Part shown: positions 51,014 through 60,261 of the stretch, one piece after another | How the letters are laid out: each line of letters begins with the position of its first letter | Position numbering within the stretch: the first letter of the stretch is position 1 | DNA from: Nitrospirota bacterium | GTDB lineage: Bacteria > Nitrospirota > Thermodesulfovibrionia > Thermodesulfovibrionales > JdFR-88 | Direction: 5' to 3' | Assembly: GCA_021840255.1 (NCBI GenBank) | Contig: JAKBYX010000001.1 | Coordinates: forward strand, 248,001 to 312,000 | Length of the DNA: 64,000 bases | Translations under genes and position numbers: made by a program | Notes under the pieces: generated by a model | What the model was told of the DNA's origin: nothing | What the model saw: only the letters and a program-made list of their open reading frames with translations | Databases searched by the model: none

Positions 51014-52492
51014 TTACCTTGTCTCTCTAAGCCTGGAAAGTTTTCCGCCCTCCTGCTTCAGGATCTCTTTTGCTTCTCCCGCGGTGTAAAAAGAGCCCGT
51101 TACCACGATCAGGTCCTCCGGCCGGGCGAGCTTTTTTGCCTCCCGTATCGCCTTGGAAAGCGATGAGGCCGCCACATTGCCCATCCCGTAAAAGCCCAGG
51201 GCATCGGCGCGTCTTTGCAGCTCTTCCGGCCCTGCGGCCCTCCCGTAGGCCGGGGCGGTAAATATCGCCTTCCCGCCGCTTTCAGCCGCCAGGGGCAGAA
51301 GCGGGGCCAGGATGCCGTCGATGTCCTTGTCGCCCATTATACCAAGCACCAGGATGAGCCTTCTTCCTTCAGCCAGGAATATCTTCCTGAGCGCCCCGGC
51401 CAGCGCGGCGGCCGCATCCGGGTTGTGGGCTCCGTCCAGCCTTATCTCCGGTGACTCCTCCAGGAGTTCCAGCCTTCCGGGAAGTGTTGCCAGCCTTAGC
51501 CCTTCACGTACAAAACCCTCGCTGCCCATCCCGGCGGCTGCTGCGGCCTCCGCGGCCACCGCGCCGTTTATGATCTGGTAATCCCCGGCCAGGGGAAAAA
51601 AAAGGTTCTTGGCCGAAAAGAAAGAACCCGAATAATCAAAAATGACGCCGCCAGCGGAGCTTTCGGCCAGCGCGGATGAAAATTCCCTCCCATAAAGAAA
51701 AAGCCGGGGCGATGATGACCCCAGCAAAGTAAGATCCCTGTTCAACGAAAAAAAACGCTCTTCAAAAACAGCCAGCGTCTCCGGCCTCTGGGGGCCCAAA
51801 ACCACCGGGACCCCCTGCTTTATTATGCCCGCCTTCTCCTGGGCTATCTCCCTGAGCGTGCCCCCAAGGAACTCCTTGTGGTCCACCCCCACGGTAGTGA
51901 TAACGGAGACCTCCGGGGTTACAACGTTGGTGGAATCCAGTCTGCCCCCCATGCCCGTCTCAAGCACCGCCCATTCCACGCCCTCCTGCCTGAACCAAAG
52001 TAGGGCCATGGCCGTGATGAACTCAAAAAATGTGGGGCTTATATCTTTTGAAAAACCCTTCGTCCGCTCAACCGCCTCCTTTACCTCCGCCGCAAGCTCC
52101 ACGGTCTTTCCCGTTCCGATCTCCTGCCCGTCAATCTTCATCCTTTCGGTGAAGTCAAGCAGATGGGGAGAGGTGAAGAGGCCCGTTTTTTTCCCTGCGG
52201 CCCTGAGGATGGAGGCTATAGCCGCGGATGTGGAGCCCTTGCCGTTGGTGCCGGCCACATGGATGCACTTGAAACTGCTTTCGGGGTTGCCCAGGGAGGA
52301 AAGCAGGCTGCGTATGTTCTGAAGCCCCAGCTTTATGCCGAATTTCTGGAGGCCGTAGAGATAGCGGAGGACTTCCAGGTACCTGGCTTCCCGCATCTGT
52401 TCAGTTTCCTGGCCGATGGTTTTTTTGGGGGTTTGTGTTTTTGTTTTTTCTTCTTTTGGGACGGGTCTCACGGCCCGCCCGCCTTTTTTCAT
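51014..52492 (-). CDS. folC: Folylpolyglutamate/dihydrofolate synthase FolC
   Basis: The 492-residue Mur-like ligase has the P-loop HVAGTNGKGSTSAAI, the omega loop TSPHLLDFTERM, and C-terminal LVLGIMGDKDIDGILAPL. It adds glutamates to folates, and may also make dihydrofolate. A Lys/Thr-rich N-terminal extension (residues 1-30) is encoded by an A-rich tract. The start overlaps accD by four bases; lptD follows 24 bases later. Confidence 0.93.
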   Translation of the reverse strand: MKKGGRAVRPVPKEEKTKTQTPKKTIGQETEQMREARYLEVLRYLYGLQKFGIKLGLQNIRSLLSSLGNPESSFKCIHVAGTNGKGSTSAAIASILRAAGKKTGLFTSPHLLDFTERMKIDGQEIGTGKTVELAAEVKEAVERTKGFSKDISPTFFEFITAMALLWFRQEGVEWAVLETGMGGRLDSTNVVTPEVSVITTVGVDHKEFLGGTLREIAQEKAGIIKQGVPVVLGPQRPETLAVFEERFFSLNRDLTLLGSSSPRLFLYGREFSSALAESSAGGVIFDYSGSFFSAKNLFFPLAGDYQIINGAVAAEAAAAAGMGSEGFVREGLRLATLPGRLELLEESPEIRLDGAHNPDAAAALAGALRKIFLAEGRRLILVLGIMGDKDIDGILAPLLPLAAESGGKAIFTAPAYGRAAGPEELQRRADALGFYGMGNVAASSLSKAIREAKKLARPEDLIVVTGSFYTAGEAKEILKQEGGKLSRLRETR

Positions 52493-53325
52493 GATGCTAC
52501 GCTAAGGTGCGCAAAGAGTTTCGCGATTACGCATTTGATGTCCTTCCTGTGCACGACCATATCTATAAGGCCGTGCTCCAGCAGGAACTCCGCCCTCTGA
52601 AAATTATCAGGGAGCTGCTGCTTTATAGTCTGCTCTATGACCCTGGGCCCGGCAAAACCTATCAGGCTCCTTGGCTCCGCAATGATAACGTCCCCAAGCA
52701 TGGCGAAACTGGCCGTCACCCCCCCGAAAGTAGGGTCCGCAAGGATGGATAGATAGGGCAGGGAGTTTCCTTTAAGCCTCCCTATGGCGGCAGAGACCCT
52801 GGCCATCTGCATGAGGGAGAAGATGCCCTCCTGCATCCTGGCCCCGCCTGAGGAAGACACCGTGACCAGGGGGACCTTCTCATCCATCGCCCTTTCGGCG
52901 GCGCGCATGATCTTTTCCCCGACCGCGGAGCCCATGCTGCCCCCCATAAAGGCAAAATCCATTATTACGGCGGAAACCCGCATGCCGCTCACAAGGGCCG
53001 TGCCCGACAGGGCTGCCTCTGTAAGCCCGGTCTTTCCGGTGTTCTTTTCAAGCCTTTCCTTATAAGGCATGGTGTCCTTGAAGGAAAGGGGGTCCGCCGA
53101 AACGATAAGGGCGTCCGCCTCCTCAAAACTCCCGGGGTCAAAAAGCAGCGCTATCCGCTCCCTGGCGTCGATCCTGAAGTGATAGTTGCACTTGGGGCAG
53201 ACCTTGAGATTGCGCTCTATCTCCTTACGGTAGATGATCTCCTTGCAGCTGTCGCATTTTACCCAGGAGCCCTCCGGTATCTTTACCTTTTTAAGCTCGG
53301 CTTTTGTCTTCTTAAACCAGGTCAT
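52489..53325 (-). CDS. accD: Acetyl-CoA carboxylase carboxyltransferase subunit beta AccD
   Basis: The 278-residue protein has the N-terminal zinc ribbon (KCDSCKEIIYRKEIERNLKVCPKC split as Cx2C-x15-Cx2C) and the crotonase-type carboxyltransferase core (FMGGSMGSAVGEKIMRA, SSSGGARMQEGIFSLMQM, GAGPRVIEQ-like segment GFAGPRVIEQTIKQQL). With AccA it transfers CO2 from biotin to acetyl-CoA for fatty acids. BirA, also in the window, would biotinylate the carrier. Overlaps folC by four bases; an A-rich tract precedes its start with no clear ribosome-binding site. Confidence 0.96.
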   Translation of the reverse strand: MTWFKKTKAELKKVKIPEGSWVKCDSCKEIIYRKEIERNLKVCPKCNYHFRIDARERIALLFDPGSFEEADALIVSADPLSFKDTMPYKERLEKNTGKTGLTEAALSGTALVSGMRVSAVIMDFAFMGGSMGSAVGEKIMRAAERAMDEKVPLVTVSSSGGARMQEGIFSLMQMARVSAAIGRLKGNSLPYLSILADPTFGGVTASFAMLGDVIIAEPRSLIGFAGPRVIEQTIKQQLPDNFQRAEFLLEHGLIDMVVHRKDIKCVIAKLFAHLSVAS

Positions 53326-53366
53326 GCTTTTTCTTTTCTTTTTTCTTTTTCACTTTATTCATTTCT

Positions 53367-54167
53367 CTATTTTATCGCCGCCCTCAGGGCCAGCAGGTAT
53401 TCCTTAAGCTCCGCTTCTTCCATCTCTGACGCCGCCTTCACGATGGCGCTTCCTATCACCACGCCGTCCGCCATGGAGGAAACCATGCCCGCCTCCTCCG
53501 GGGTCCGGATGCCGAACCCGACCATTACGGGTTTTTGTTTTCTTTTTCTTGCGGAGACCGCCTTGAGCTTTGAAACCGAAGCCCCCAGTTCATCCGATAT
53601 GGCAAGCTTGGCCCCGGTTATGCCGGTTATGGAAACGAAATAGATAAAACCACTTGAGGCTCGGGCCACTTTCTTAAGCCTTTCGTCCCCGGATGTGGGC
53701 GCCGCAAGAAAAATGACGTCCAGCCCGTGCCTGCCTGCGTTTCCGGCAAAGGACTCCCCTTCCTCAACCGGCAGGTCGGGGATTATAACGCCGTCAACCC
53801 CGGCCGCCGGGGCGTCCGCGGCAAAGGCGTCCTCCCCATACCTGAAAACAGGGTTGTAGTACGTCATCAGTATGAGCGGAACTTCCGTCTTCGTCCTGAT
53901 CTTTTTAACGAACTCCATCGAAACCCTCAGGTTCACCCCGGCATCGAGCGCCCTTTGCCCCGCGGCCTGTATCACGGGGCCGTCCGCCAGGGGGTCTGAA
54001 AAGGGAACGCCAAGCTCAATGGCGTCCGCCCCGCACTCCTCAAGGAGACTTATCATGTGCTCCGTTTTTTCAAGCGTCGGGTCGCCGCACATGATGTAAG
54101 GGATAAAGGCCTTCCTGCCCTCTTTTTTAAGCAGGCTGAAGCGTTTTTCCAGCCTCCCTGAACTCAT
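53367..54167 (-). CDS. trpA: Tryptophan synthase alpha chain TrpA
   Basis: The 266-residue TIM barrel has [20 protein letters not shown] with the catalytic Glu and Asp, and the indole-site loop [15 protein letters not shown]. It cleaves indole-3-glycerol phosphate and passes indole to TrpB. A Lys/Arg insert (SARKRKQKP) sits before the phosphate-binding strand GFGI. Overlaps trpB by four bases. Confidence 0.96.
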   Translation of the reverse strand: MSSGRLEKRFSLLKKEGRKAFIPYIMCGDPTLEKTEHMISLLEECGADAIELGVPFSDPLADGPVIQAAGQRALDAGVNLRVSMEFVKKIRTKTEVPLILMTYYNPVFRYGEDAFAADAPAAGVDGVIIPDLPVEEGESFAGNAGRHGLDVIFLAAPTSGDERLKKVARASSGFIYFVSITGITGAKLAISDELGASVSKLKAVSARKRKQKPVMVGFGIRTPEEAGMVSSMADGVVIGSAIVKAASEMEEAELKEYLLALRAAIK

Positions 54168-55384
54168 AGCGGACGGTCTTTCCTTGTCTGTTCTTTTTCA
54201 TTTCCAGGGAATCCCGGCCCCATTATGCGCGCCACTTCCTGAACGTCCTTGTCGCCACGGCCGGAGAGGTTCACGATCATTATGGAATCTTTGGGCATGG
54301 CGGGCGCTATCTTTCTGGCCTCCGCTATGGCGTGGGAGGATTCCAGCGCCGGAATAATGCCCTCCAGCCTGGACAGAAGCCCGAAACTCTCAAGGGCCTC
54401 ATCATCCGTCGCATAGGTATAGCGCACCCGGCCTTCTTCCTTGAGAAACGCATGCTCAGGGCCCACGGAGGCATAATCAAGCCCGGCCGAAACCGAATGG
54501 GTGCCAAGGATATTGCCCACCTCGTCCTGAAGAAGATAGCTCTTGGCCCCTTGGAATACGCCTATCTGCCCCCCGGCGAACCGGGCGGCGTGCTCCCCGC
54601 TTTCTATGCCCTTGCCCCCGGCCTCCACGCCGGTCATGAGGACGTCTTTATCTTTAAGAAAGGCGCTGAAAAGCCCCATTGCGTTGCTTCCCCCGCCCAC
54701 GCAGGCAACAAGATGGCCGGGCAGCCTGCCTTCCGCCTTCAGTATCTGCGCCCTGGCCTCTTTCCCTATCACTGACTGGAAATCCCGCACCATCGAGGGG
54801 AAGGGATGCGGGCCGAATACCGTGCCAAGGACATAATGCGTATTTCTTACGTTCGTGGTCCAGTCCCTCAGCGCCTCATTGATGGCGTCCTTGAGCGTCC
54901 GGGAACCGGCGGATACCTCCCTCACCTCCGCGCCCAGAAGCTTCATTCTAAAAACGTTCAGGGCCTGTCTTCTGGCATCCTCGGACCCCATGTAGATGAC
55001 GCAATCCAGGCCCAGGAGGGCCGCGCCGGTGGCGGTGGCCACCCCGTGCTGCCCCGCCCCCGTCTCCGCTATGAGCCTGCCCTTGCCCATCTTTTTTGCA
55101 AGAAGGGCCTGCCCCAGGGCGTTATTTATCTTGTGGGCTCCGGTATGGGTAAGGTCCTCGCGCTTAAGATATATCTTTGCACCGCCAAACTCCTGGCTTA
55201 GGCGGCGGGCAAAGTAAAGAGGCGTAGGGCGTCCGATAAAATCCCTGGCCAGTTGATTGAACTCCTGCCTGAATGCCTTGTCCCTTGTGGAGGCAGCCCA
55301 CGCCACTTCCAGCTCCATCAGGGCAGGCATCAAGGTCTCCGGTACAAAACGCCCGCCGTACGGGCCGAAATATCCCTTTTTCAT
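54164..55384 (-). CDS. trpB: Tryptophan synthase beta chain TrpB
   Basis: The 406-residue PLP enzyme has [20 protein letters not shown] with the PLP lysine, [27 protein letters not shown] for phosphate binding, and [12 protein letters not shown]. It joins indole and serine to make tryptophan. The 5' side (55385-55427) is a long A-rich tract with no clear ribosome-binding site. It heads trpB-trpA-accD-folC-lptD, an order seen in other proteobacteria-like genomes; the rest of the trp operon is not present. Confidence 0.97.
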   Translation of the reverse strand: MKKGYFGPYGGRFVPETLMPALMELEVAWAASTRDKAFRQEFNQLARDFIGRPTPLYFARRLSQEFGGAKIYLKREDLTHTGAHKINNALGQALLAKKMGKGRLIAETGAGQHGVATATGAALLGLDCVIYMGSEDARRQALNVFRMKLLGAEVREVSAGSRTLKDAINEALRDWTTNVRNTHYVLGTVFGPHPFPSMVRDFQSVIGKEARAQILKAEGRLPGHLVACVGGGSNAMGLFSAFLKDKDVLMTGVEAGGKGIESGEHAARFAGGQIGVFQGAKSYLLQDEVGNILGTHSVSAGLDYASVGPEHAFLKEEGRVRYTYATDDEALESFGLLSRLEGIIPALESSHAIAEARKIAPAMPKDSIMIVNLSGRGDKDVQEVARIMGPGFPGNEKEQTRKDRPL

Positions 55385-55427
55385 AAGTTTTTTGTTTTTT
55401 TACTTTTTATTTTTTTATTTCCTGCTT

Positions 55428-55649
55428 CTATTGTTTTCTTTTTTTCTCTCTGCCGCAGTTGCAGTTGAGGCCGTGGGTGCAGCCTTCAAAAGGCTCAAGC
55501 GCAAGCTCCTGCGGTATGGCTTCCCCGCAGGCGCACTCGTAAAAAAATCCGTCTTTTTTAAGGCGTTCAGGGCCGAGTTCTCTGCCGCACACGGGGCACA
55601 GGGGCAAAACGCCCTCGGGCCTCCATTTTGCCTGTTTTTCCGCTTTCAT
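55428..55649 (-). CDS. Small zinc-ribbon protein
   Basis: The 73-residue protein has CPVCGREL, a central ECACGEA and a C-terminal ending HGLNCNCGREKKRK, seven cysteines in all, three in CxC pairs. The pairs suggest two zinc sites. The Arg/Lys end is basic and may bind nucleic acid. It is the first gene of the leftward block headed by trpB. Function unknown. Confidence 0.7.
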   Translation of the reverse strand: MKAEKQAKWRPEGVLPLCPVCGRELGPERLKKDGFFYECACGEAIPQELALEPFEGCTHGLNCNCGREKKRKQ

Positions 55650-55789
55650 GGTAAGGGATATTATAGCATTTTACCCGTTTGGCAAACCCGTTATGCCGTT
55701 TGTATCGGGAAAGCCGGCTCCGGAAGCATCTATTAAGAAAACTTAAAAATTACTGAAACAAATTTGTCATACAAAATTGTCAGGGACGA

Positions 55790-55818
55790 TTGACATTCTT
55801 TCGCAGCATGGTTACCAT
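55790..55818 (+). promoter_or_regulatory. Putative sigma-70 promoter of kup
   Basis: TTGACA (55790-55795), 17-base spacer, TACCAT (55813-55818). Transcription would start near 55825, within the 21-bp repeats, leaving a roughly 95-base leader before the kup TTG. Confidence 0.55.
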
Positions 55819-55819
55819 C

Positions 55820-55882
55820 TTTGTTGCGGTAAAATCTGGCTTTGTTGCGTTTAAATCTGGTTTGCCGCGGTAAAATGATCCG
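55820..55882 (+). repeat. Three tandem imperfect 21-bp units in the kup leader
   Basis: Units at 55820-55840, 55841-55861 and 55862-55882 share the pattern TTTGTTGCGG-TAAAATCTGG. The last unit also forms TTGCCG...CGGCAA, a possible RNA hairpin. The array lies between the putative promoter and the kup start, so it could act as a regulator site or a leader RNA. Confidence 0.6.
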
Positions 55883-55920
55883 GCAAGGCTAACCGGCCTG
55901 TTACTCTTGGGAGAGGCAAG

Positions 55921-57738
55921 TTGTTGAAGGAAAATCAAAATGCGATAAAAGGCATTAACAAAGCCATGGGGCTTGTTTTTGGCGACATAGGGACAAGCCC
56001 GATCTATACCCTGACGGTCGTTTTCCTCCTTCTTAAGTCCTCACCCGGCAACATAATCGGGGTCCTCTCGCTCATGATATGGACTCTTGTCATGCTTGTA
56101 ACTGTCCAATACGCATGGGTCGCCATGAACCTGAGCCGCCGGGGCGAGGGCGGCACGATAGTGCTTAAGGAGATACTGGCCTCCGGTCTCAAATCGAAAA
56201 AGCTTATCTTTCTTGTTTCCATATTGTCTTTTATAGGCATCTCGCTTCTCATGGGAGACGGCGTGATCACCCCGGCGATAAGTATCCTGAGCGCCGTCGA
56301 AGGCGCCGTGCTGATACCCGGTTTCGAGCACATTACCAGGGCCACGATAGTGCTTATATCAATTATCATCGCCGTCCTGCTTTTCGCCGTCCAGAGCAAG
56401 GGGACCGAGAAGGTGGCCGGGGCTTTCGGCCCTATAATGGCCATATGGTTTTCGGCCCTTTCCCTTTCAGGTTTGGCCGGCATCATGCAGGCACCGTCGG
56501 TCCTTCTGGCGCTGAACCCCTTTTATGGGATAATGTTTCTCGTTCACCACGGCCTGAAGGGCTTTCTGGCCCTGGGGGATATCATTCTGGTAGCCACAGG
56601 CGGAGAAGCCCTTTACGCGGACATGGGGCACCTGGGCGCAAAACCAATAAGACAGGCCTGGGGGGTGGTCTTTGTGGCCCTTGTTCTTAATTATCTGGGA
56701 CAGGGGGCGTTCCTTATGACGCATCCTGAAGCGAAAAACGTACTTTTCGAAATGATCTTCCATTATGCGCGGGCGCTCTACGTGCCCTTCCTCCTGCTCA
56801 GCATCGCCGCCACCATTATAGCCTCCCAGGCGATGATAAGCGGGATGTTCTCTATAGTCTACCAGGGCATAACCACGCGGATCATGCCGATGTTCAAGGT
56901 GGACTACACCTCCCATGAAATGCAGTCTCAGATCTATATTCCTTCGGTCAACTGGTTCCTTCTTTTTGCCGTCATCCTCATGATGCTCAAATTCCAGGCG
57001 TCGGCCAATCTCGCGGCGGCCTACGGCCTCGCGGTTACCGGGACGATGACCATTACGGGCATCATGATCATTTGGATATTCTCTTTAAGGAAACAGCCCC
57101 TCTACGCTATCGGCGGCGTCGCGGTCACCTTCGTGGATGTGATGTATCTCAGCGCCAATACGACAAAGATACCGCACGGCGCCTACTGGTCCCTCATCAT
57201 CGCTTTCATGCCCCTGGCCATCATCCTCTTATGGACCGAGGGCCAGAAGCAGCTTTACAGGCAGATGGAATTCATGCGGCTTGAGGATTTCCTGATGAAA
57301 TTCAGGGAACTTTATTCCAGTCCCCGCAAGCTGGAGGGCACCGCCCTTTTCCTTTTAAAAGATGTCAAGGAGATACCTTATTACATAATACAAACGATGT
57401 TTAACCACGGAGTGATCTACCGGGACAATATTTTCTTGTCGATAATCAAGAGAAACGATCCTTTCGGCGTTACCGGCTACTTTAAAGAGGACCTTTGGGT
57501 GGGCCTCAGGGTTTTCGAGATACAGGCTGGGTATATGGAGGTGGTCGAGGTGGAAGAGATACTAAAGGAGGCGGGCATCGAGGCCAGGGTAGTCTTTTAC
57601 GGGCTCGAGGACATCAGCACCGGCAACCCGGTATGGAAGATGTTTTCGGTGATCAAGAAACTAACGCCCACGTTCATCAAGTTCTACAATTTCCCTTTAA
57701 AAATGCTGCATGGCGTTTTAACGGAAATAAATTTATAG
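55921..57738 (+). CDS. kup: KUP-family potassium uptake transporter
   Basis: The 605-residue protein has MGLVFGDIGTSPIYTL near the N terminus and a hydrophobic core of about twelve membrane segments (residues 15-450), then a soluble C-terminal part. GDIGTSP and SRRGEGG are typical of Kup/HAK. It takes up K+, coupled to protons. Start is TTG 55921 or TTG 55924, preceded by GGGAGAGG. The gene is converging on the P-II gene across a terminator. Confidence 0.95.
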   Translation: MLKENQNAIKGINKAMGLVFGDIGTSPIYTLTVVFLLLKSSPGNIIGVLSLMIWTLVMLVTVQYAWVAMNLSRRGEGGTIVLKEILASGLKSKKLIFLVSILSFIGISLLMGDGVITPAISILSAVEGAVLIPGFEHITRATIVLISIIIAVLLFAVQSKGTEKVAGAFGPIMAIWFSALSLSGLAGIMQAPSVLLALNPFYGIMFLVHHGLKGFLALGDIILVATGGEALYADMGHLGAKPIRQAWGVVFVALVLNYLGQGAFLMTHPEAKNVLFEMIFHYARALYVPFLLLSIAATIIASQAMISGMFSIVYQGITTRIMPMFKVDYTSHEMQSQIYIPSVNWFLLFAVILMMLKFQASANLAAAYGLAVTGTMTITGIMIIWIFSLRKQPLYAIGGVAVTFVDVMYLSANTTKIPHGAYWSLIIAFMPLAIILLWTEGQKQLYRQMEFMRLEDFLMKFRELYSSPRKLEGTALFLLKDVKEIPYYIIQTMFNHGVIYRDNIFLSIIKRNDPFGVTGYFKEDLWVGLRVFEIQAGYMEVVEVEEILKEAGIEARVVFYGLEDISTGNPVWKMFSVIKKLTPTFIKFYNFPLKMLHGVLTEINL

Positions 57739-57834
57739 ACCAGCAGCGTGGTGTCAAATCCGGGATTTTTGATTTATCAGCACCGAAAGGCGGAGTGTGC
57801 ATTAACTGGGGATGAGGAGGGAGGCTAATCGGAG

Positions 57835-57856
57835 GGGGCCCCAATAATGGGGCCCC
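57835..57856. terminator. Bidirectional terminator-like hairpin between kup and the P-II gene
   Basis: GGGGCCCC-aataat-GGGGCCCC forms an 8-bp all-GC stem with a 6-base loop. Only a short T-run follows (57870-57875), so strength is uncertain. It lies between convergent genes. Confidence 0.65.
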
Positions 57857-57899
57857 GGGGGAAGAAACTTTTTATGGACCGCTTTTATCTTTATTTAAA

Positions 57900-58238
57900 C
57901 TAGACTGCCTTTTCTCCGCTTTCGCCCGTCCTTATCCTTATGGCGTCTTCCATTGATGAGACAAATATCTTGCCGTCACCTATCTCGCCGGTGGCCACGG
58001 CCTTCTGTATGGCTTCGATTATCTTGGCGGCCTCGGCGTCCTTCACGACCACATCTATCTTTTTCTTTGCAAGGAGCGGGACCTTGTAAGTCTTGCCTCT
58101 TACCTGGTGTTCCACGCCCATCTGGCTCCCATGGCCCTCTACCTCGGAGACCATGACTCCAGGGTGGCCCACTTTCGCAAGAGCGGCTAGCACGTCACCT
58201 ACTTTGGCCGGGCGTATTATGGCTTCTATCCTTTTCAT
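57900..58238 (-). CDS. P-II nitrogen regulatory protein (GlnB/GlnK type)
   Basis: The 112-residue protein matches P-II: MKRIEAIIRPAKVGDVLAAL, T-loop GHGSQMGVEHQVRGKTYKVP, IGDGKIFV and RIRTGE for ATP/2-oxoglutarate binding. Tyr51 (KTYKV), the uridylylation site in enteric GlnB, is kept, while Tyr46 is valine. P-II trimers bind ATP, ADP and 2-oxoglutarate to report carbon and nitrogen state. It lies 119 bases after the APC-P-II fusion gene. AAAGGAGG precedes the start. Here it might titrate or partner the fused domain. Confidence 0.93.
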   Translation of the reverse strand: MKRIEAIIRPAKVGDVLAALAKVGHPGVMVSEVEGHGSQMGVEHQVRGKTYKVPLLAKKKIDVVVKDAEAAKIIEAIQKAVATGEIGDGKIFVSSMEDAIRIRTGESGEKAV

Positions 58239-58263
58239 TTATTAAAACCTCCTTTTAAATTTA

Positions 58264-58340
58264 CACCCTCTCCCAGCCCTTTCCCTTTTTAGGGAGAGGG
58301 CTTTAGTGAAATCCCCTTCAGGATTGGAGGGGATTAGGGG
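58264..58340. repeat. Two palindromic blocks between the APC-P-II gene and the P-II gene
   Basis: CCCTCTCCC...GGGAGAGGG (58266-58300) and ATCCCC...GGGGAT (about 58310-58334) form GC-rich hairpins. Neither has a T-run, so they look like REP-like elements rather than plain terminators. They could adjust relative expression of the two genes. Confidence 0.5.
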
Positions 58341-58357
58341 AGGTCGCTATTTTTAAT

Positions 58358-60220
58358 TCAAAGCGCGTAAACGCCCTTTTCACCGGTCCGCAGACGCATG
58401 GCTTCCTTGGCGTCCAGCACGAAGATCTTGCCGTCGCCTATCTTGCCGCTGCTTGAGACCTCGCGGATTATCTCCATGACCTTGGCCAGGTCCCAGTCAT
58501 TGACGACTATGTCCACCCTGACCTTGGGCAGGAACGTAACCGTGTCGGTCCCATCGCTGGTATGGCCCTTTTGCCTGCCGAAACCCTCGACCTTTGTGGC
58601 GGTCATACCCACGATAAGGTCTTCATCCTTGAGCACGTCCACAAGGACGCTAAGCTTCTCGGGCCTGATAACGGCCGAGATCATCTTCATCCCGTAGGTC
58701 TTGCTCACGCTTGTCATGATGACGTACCCGATGCTGATAAGCGCCCAGCCCCCGGCGATGTAGAAGCATATCTTGGCCTCGGTCTGGGAGTCCTTGCCGC
58801 CTATGGCGTAAAGATAGATGATCGCCACGAGCATCACTATGTTGGCTATGACGCCAAGCCCCGGTATCACCATGTGCTTCAGGCCGTTAAAATCCTTCCT
58901 CTTCCTGAATGCGATGATGGTCCACACACAGATGAGCCCGTACAGAACGAAGGTGCCAAAGTTGGAGGCCAGCGTTATGCCGGTGAGCCCCACTACCGAC
59001 TGGACGCCGATTGCCGCTATGACGCTGGAAACGATAGCCAGGGTCCATATGGCTGTGTGGGGCGTGCTGAACTTGCCGCTCATAAATCCGATGAACTCCG
59101 GCAACTCCCTGTCTTCGGCCAACCCGTTGCTTATGCGCACCGCCGTGTTCATGCAGCTAAGCGTGGTGCCGATGATGGCGATGATAACGGTAATGGCGAT
59201 AGTTATCATAAGCCCAAAACCTATCCCGTGCAGCAGGTTATCCCCTATAAGCTTGGCAAGGTCTCCTATCGGCGCGGAGGAGGCTCCGGCCGCGTCCATG
59301 CCGGTTAGGGTTTTGCCCGCGTTCACGAGCGTGTATTTATTGCCTACCATTAATCCGGTGGCGAGATATTCGAACAGGTAAGCGAAAACCCCCTGCACGA
59401 CAAGGGCGATTATGATCGCCTTGGGGATGTTCTTCTCTGGCTGCTTGGTCTCCGCAGCCAACGCCGTGCAGCTCTCGAAACCGACCAGTATCAGTATGGC
59501 TATCGTGGCCTGCACCAGCACGCCGTTTAGCGAATGCGGCTTTATGGAGTCAACTATACCGCCAAAGGACCACGCGGTTGCGTGCTGGGGGTTTGATATG
59601 CGGTACCAGATGGCCAGGCCGCTGAATGCCACAAGCGATACCCACTGGATCACATTTATCCAGATGGACACAAGCGTGGAGCCCGTGACGCCACGATAAG
59701 CGATATATGCTATTGTGAAGGCCATTATAGTGGCAATGACCACCAGTTCCGGGTTGGACAACGTGCCGCCGGTAAACTGGGTGTACAGGTAACCTATCAT
59801 GGTGGCGAACATGGCGACCATTACACCGGGGTAGACCCAGTAGAACAGGTGCGCTCCCCAACCGGTGGCCAGCTTGGAGATGCGGGCAGCTGAGATGGCC
59901 CCCCTCGTGCGCTTGCCGCCGTTGCTGTCTATGAAGGCTTTTTCCGCAAAATAAGCCGCGCTGGCAAACCCGGCTTCAGGATAAATCCTGGCCAGTTCGG
60001 CATAAGAAAGCGCCGTAAGGAAGGCGACTGCCAGCGCCGCCACTATGCCAGGCCATATGTCTGACGCCACGCTGGCCCCTCCAGGCGCGGTGGCCGACGC
60101 CTGCAACTGGTAGGTTATCCACAGGAACGCCCCCGGCGCTATCAACGCCATTGCGTTCATCGTGGCGCCCACGAGGCCCAGCGTGGGTACGATCTTTGGT
60201 GTGCTTGTCTGTTCAGACAT
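58358..60220 (-). CDS. APC-family permease fused to a C-terminal P-II domain
   Basis: Residues 1-510 are an amino acid/polyamine/organocation permease with about twelve membrane segments (early LVGATMNAMALIAPGAFLWI, ALSYAELARIYPEAGFASAA). Residues 511-620 are a complete P-II fold: MKMISAVIRPEKL, GFGRQKGHTSDG, FLPKVRVDIVV, GKIGDGKIFV, RLRTGEKG. The T-loop is three residues shorter than in GlnB and lacks Tyr51, so uridylylation is not expected. The ATP and 2-oxoglutarate motifs are kept, so the transporter may sense nitrogen status in itself. Substrate cannot be told; amines or amino acids are usual. AAAGGAGG precedes the start. Downstream of EamA-like gene by 41 bases. Confidence 0.9.
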   Translation of the reverse strand: MSEQTSTPKIVPTLGLVGATMNAMALIAPGAFLWITYQLQASATAPGGASVASDIWPGIVAALAVAFLTALSYAELARIYPEAGFASAAYFAEKAFIDSNGGKRTRGAISAARISKLATGWGAHLFYWVYPGVMVAMFATMIGYLYTQFTGGTLSNPELVVIATIMAFTIAYIAYRGVTGSTLVSIWINVIQWVSLVAFSGLAIWYRISNPQHATAWSFGGIVDSIKPHSLNGVLVQATIAILILVGFESCTALAAETKQPEKNIPKAIIIALVVQGVFAYLFEYLATGLMVGNKYTLVNAGKTLTGMDAAGASSAPIGDLAKLIGDNLLHGIGFGLMITIAITVIIAIIGTTLSCMNTAVRISNGLAEDRELPEFIGFMSGKFSTPHTAIWTLAIVSSVIAAIGVQSVVGLTGITLASNFGTFVLYGLICVWTIIAFRKRKDFNGLKHMVIPGLGVIANIVMLVAIIYLYAIGGKDSQTEAKICFYIAGGWALISIGYVIMTSVSKTYGMKMISAVIRPEKLSVLVDVLKDEDLIVGMTATKVEGFGRQKGHTSDGTDTVTFLPKVRVDIVVNDWDLAKVMEIIREVSSSGKIGDGKIFVLDAKEAMRLRTGEKGVYAL

Positions 60221-60261
60221 TTTCAGTTTCCTCCTTTAAGATGCGCAAGTGATTATCTCCT

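Noticed and set aside
55790-55920. ydaO-type c-di-AMP riboswitch upstream of kup
   Set aside because: The leader lacks the conserved ydaO sequence blocks and is too short; a repeat array explains the pattern better.
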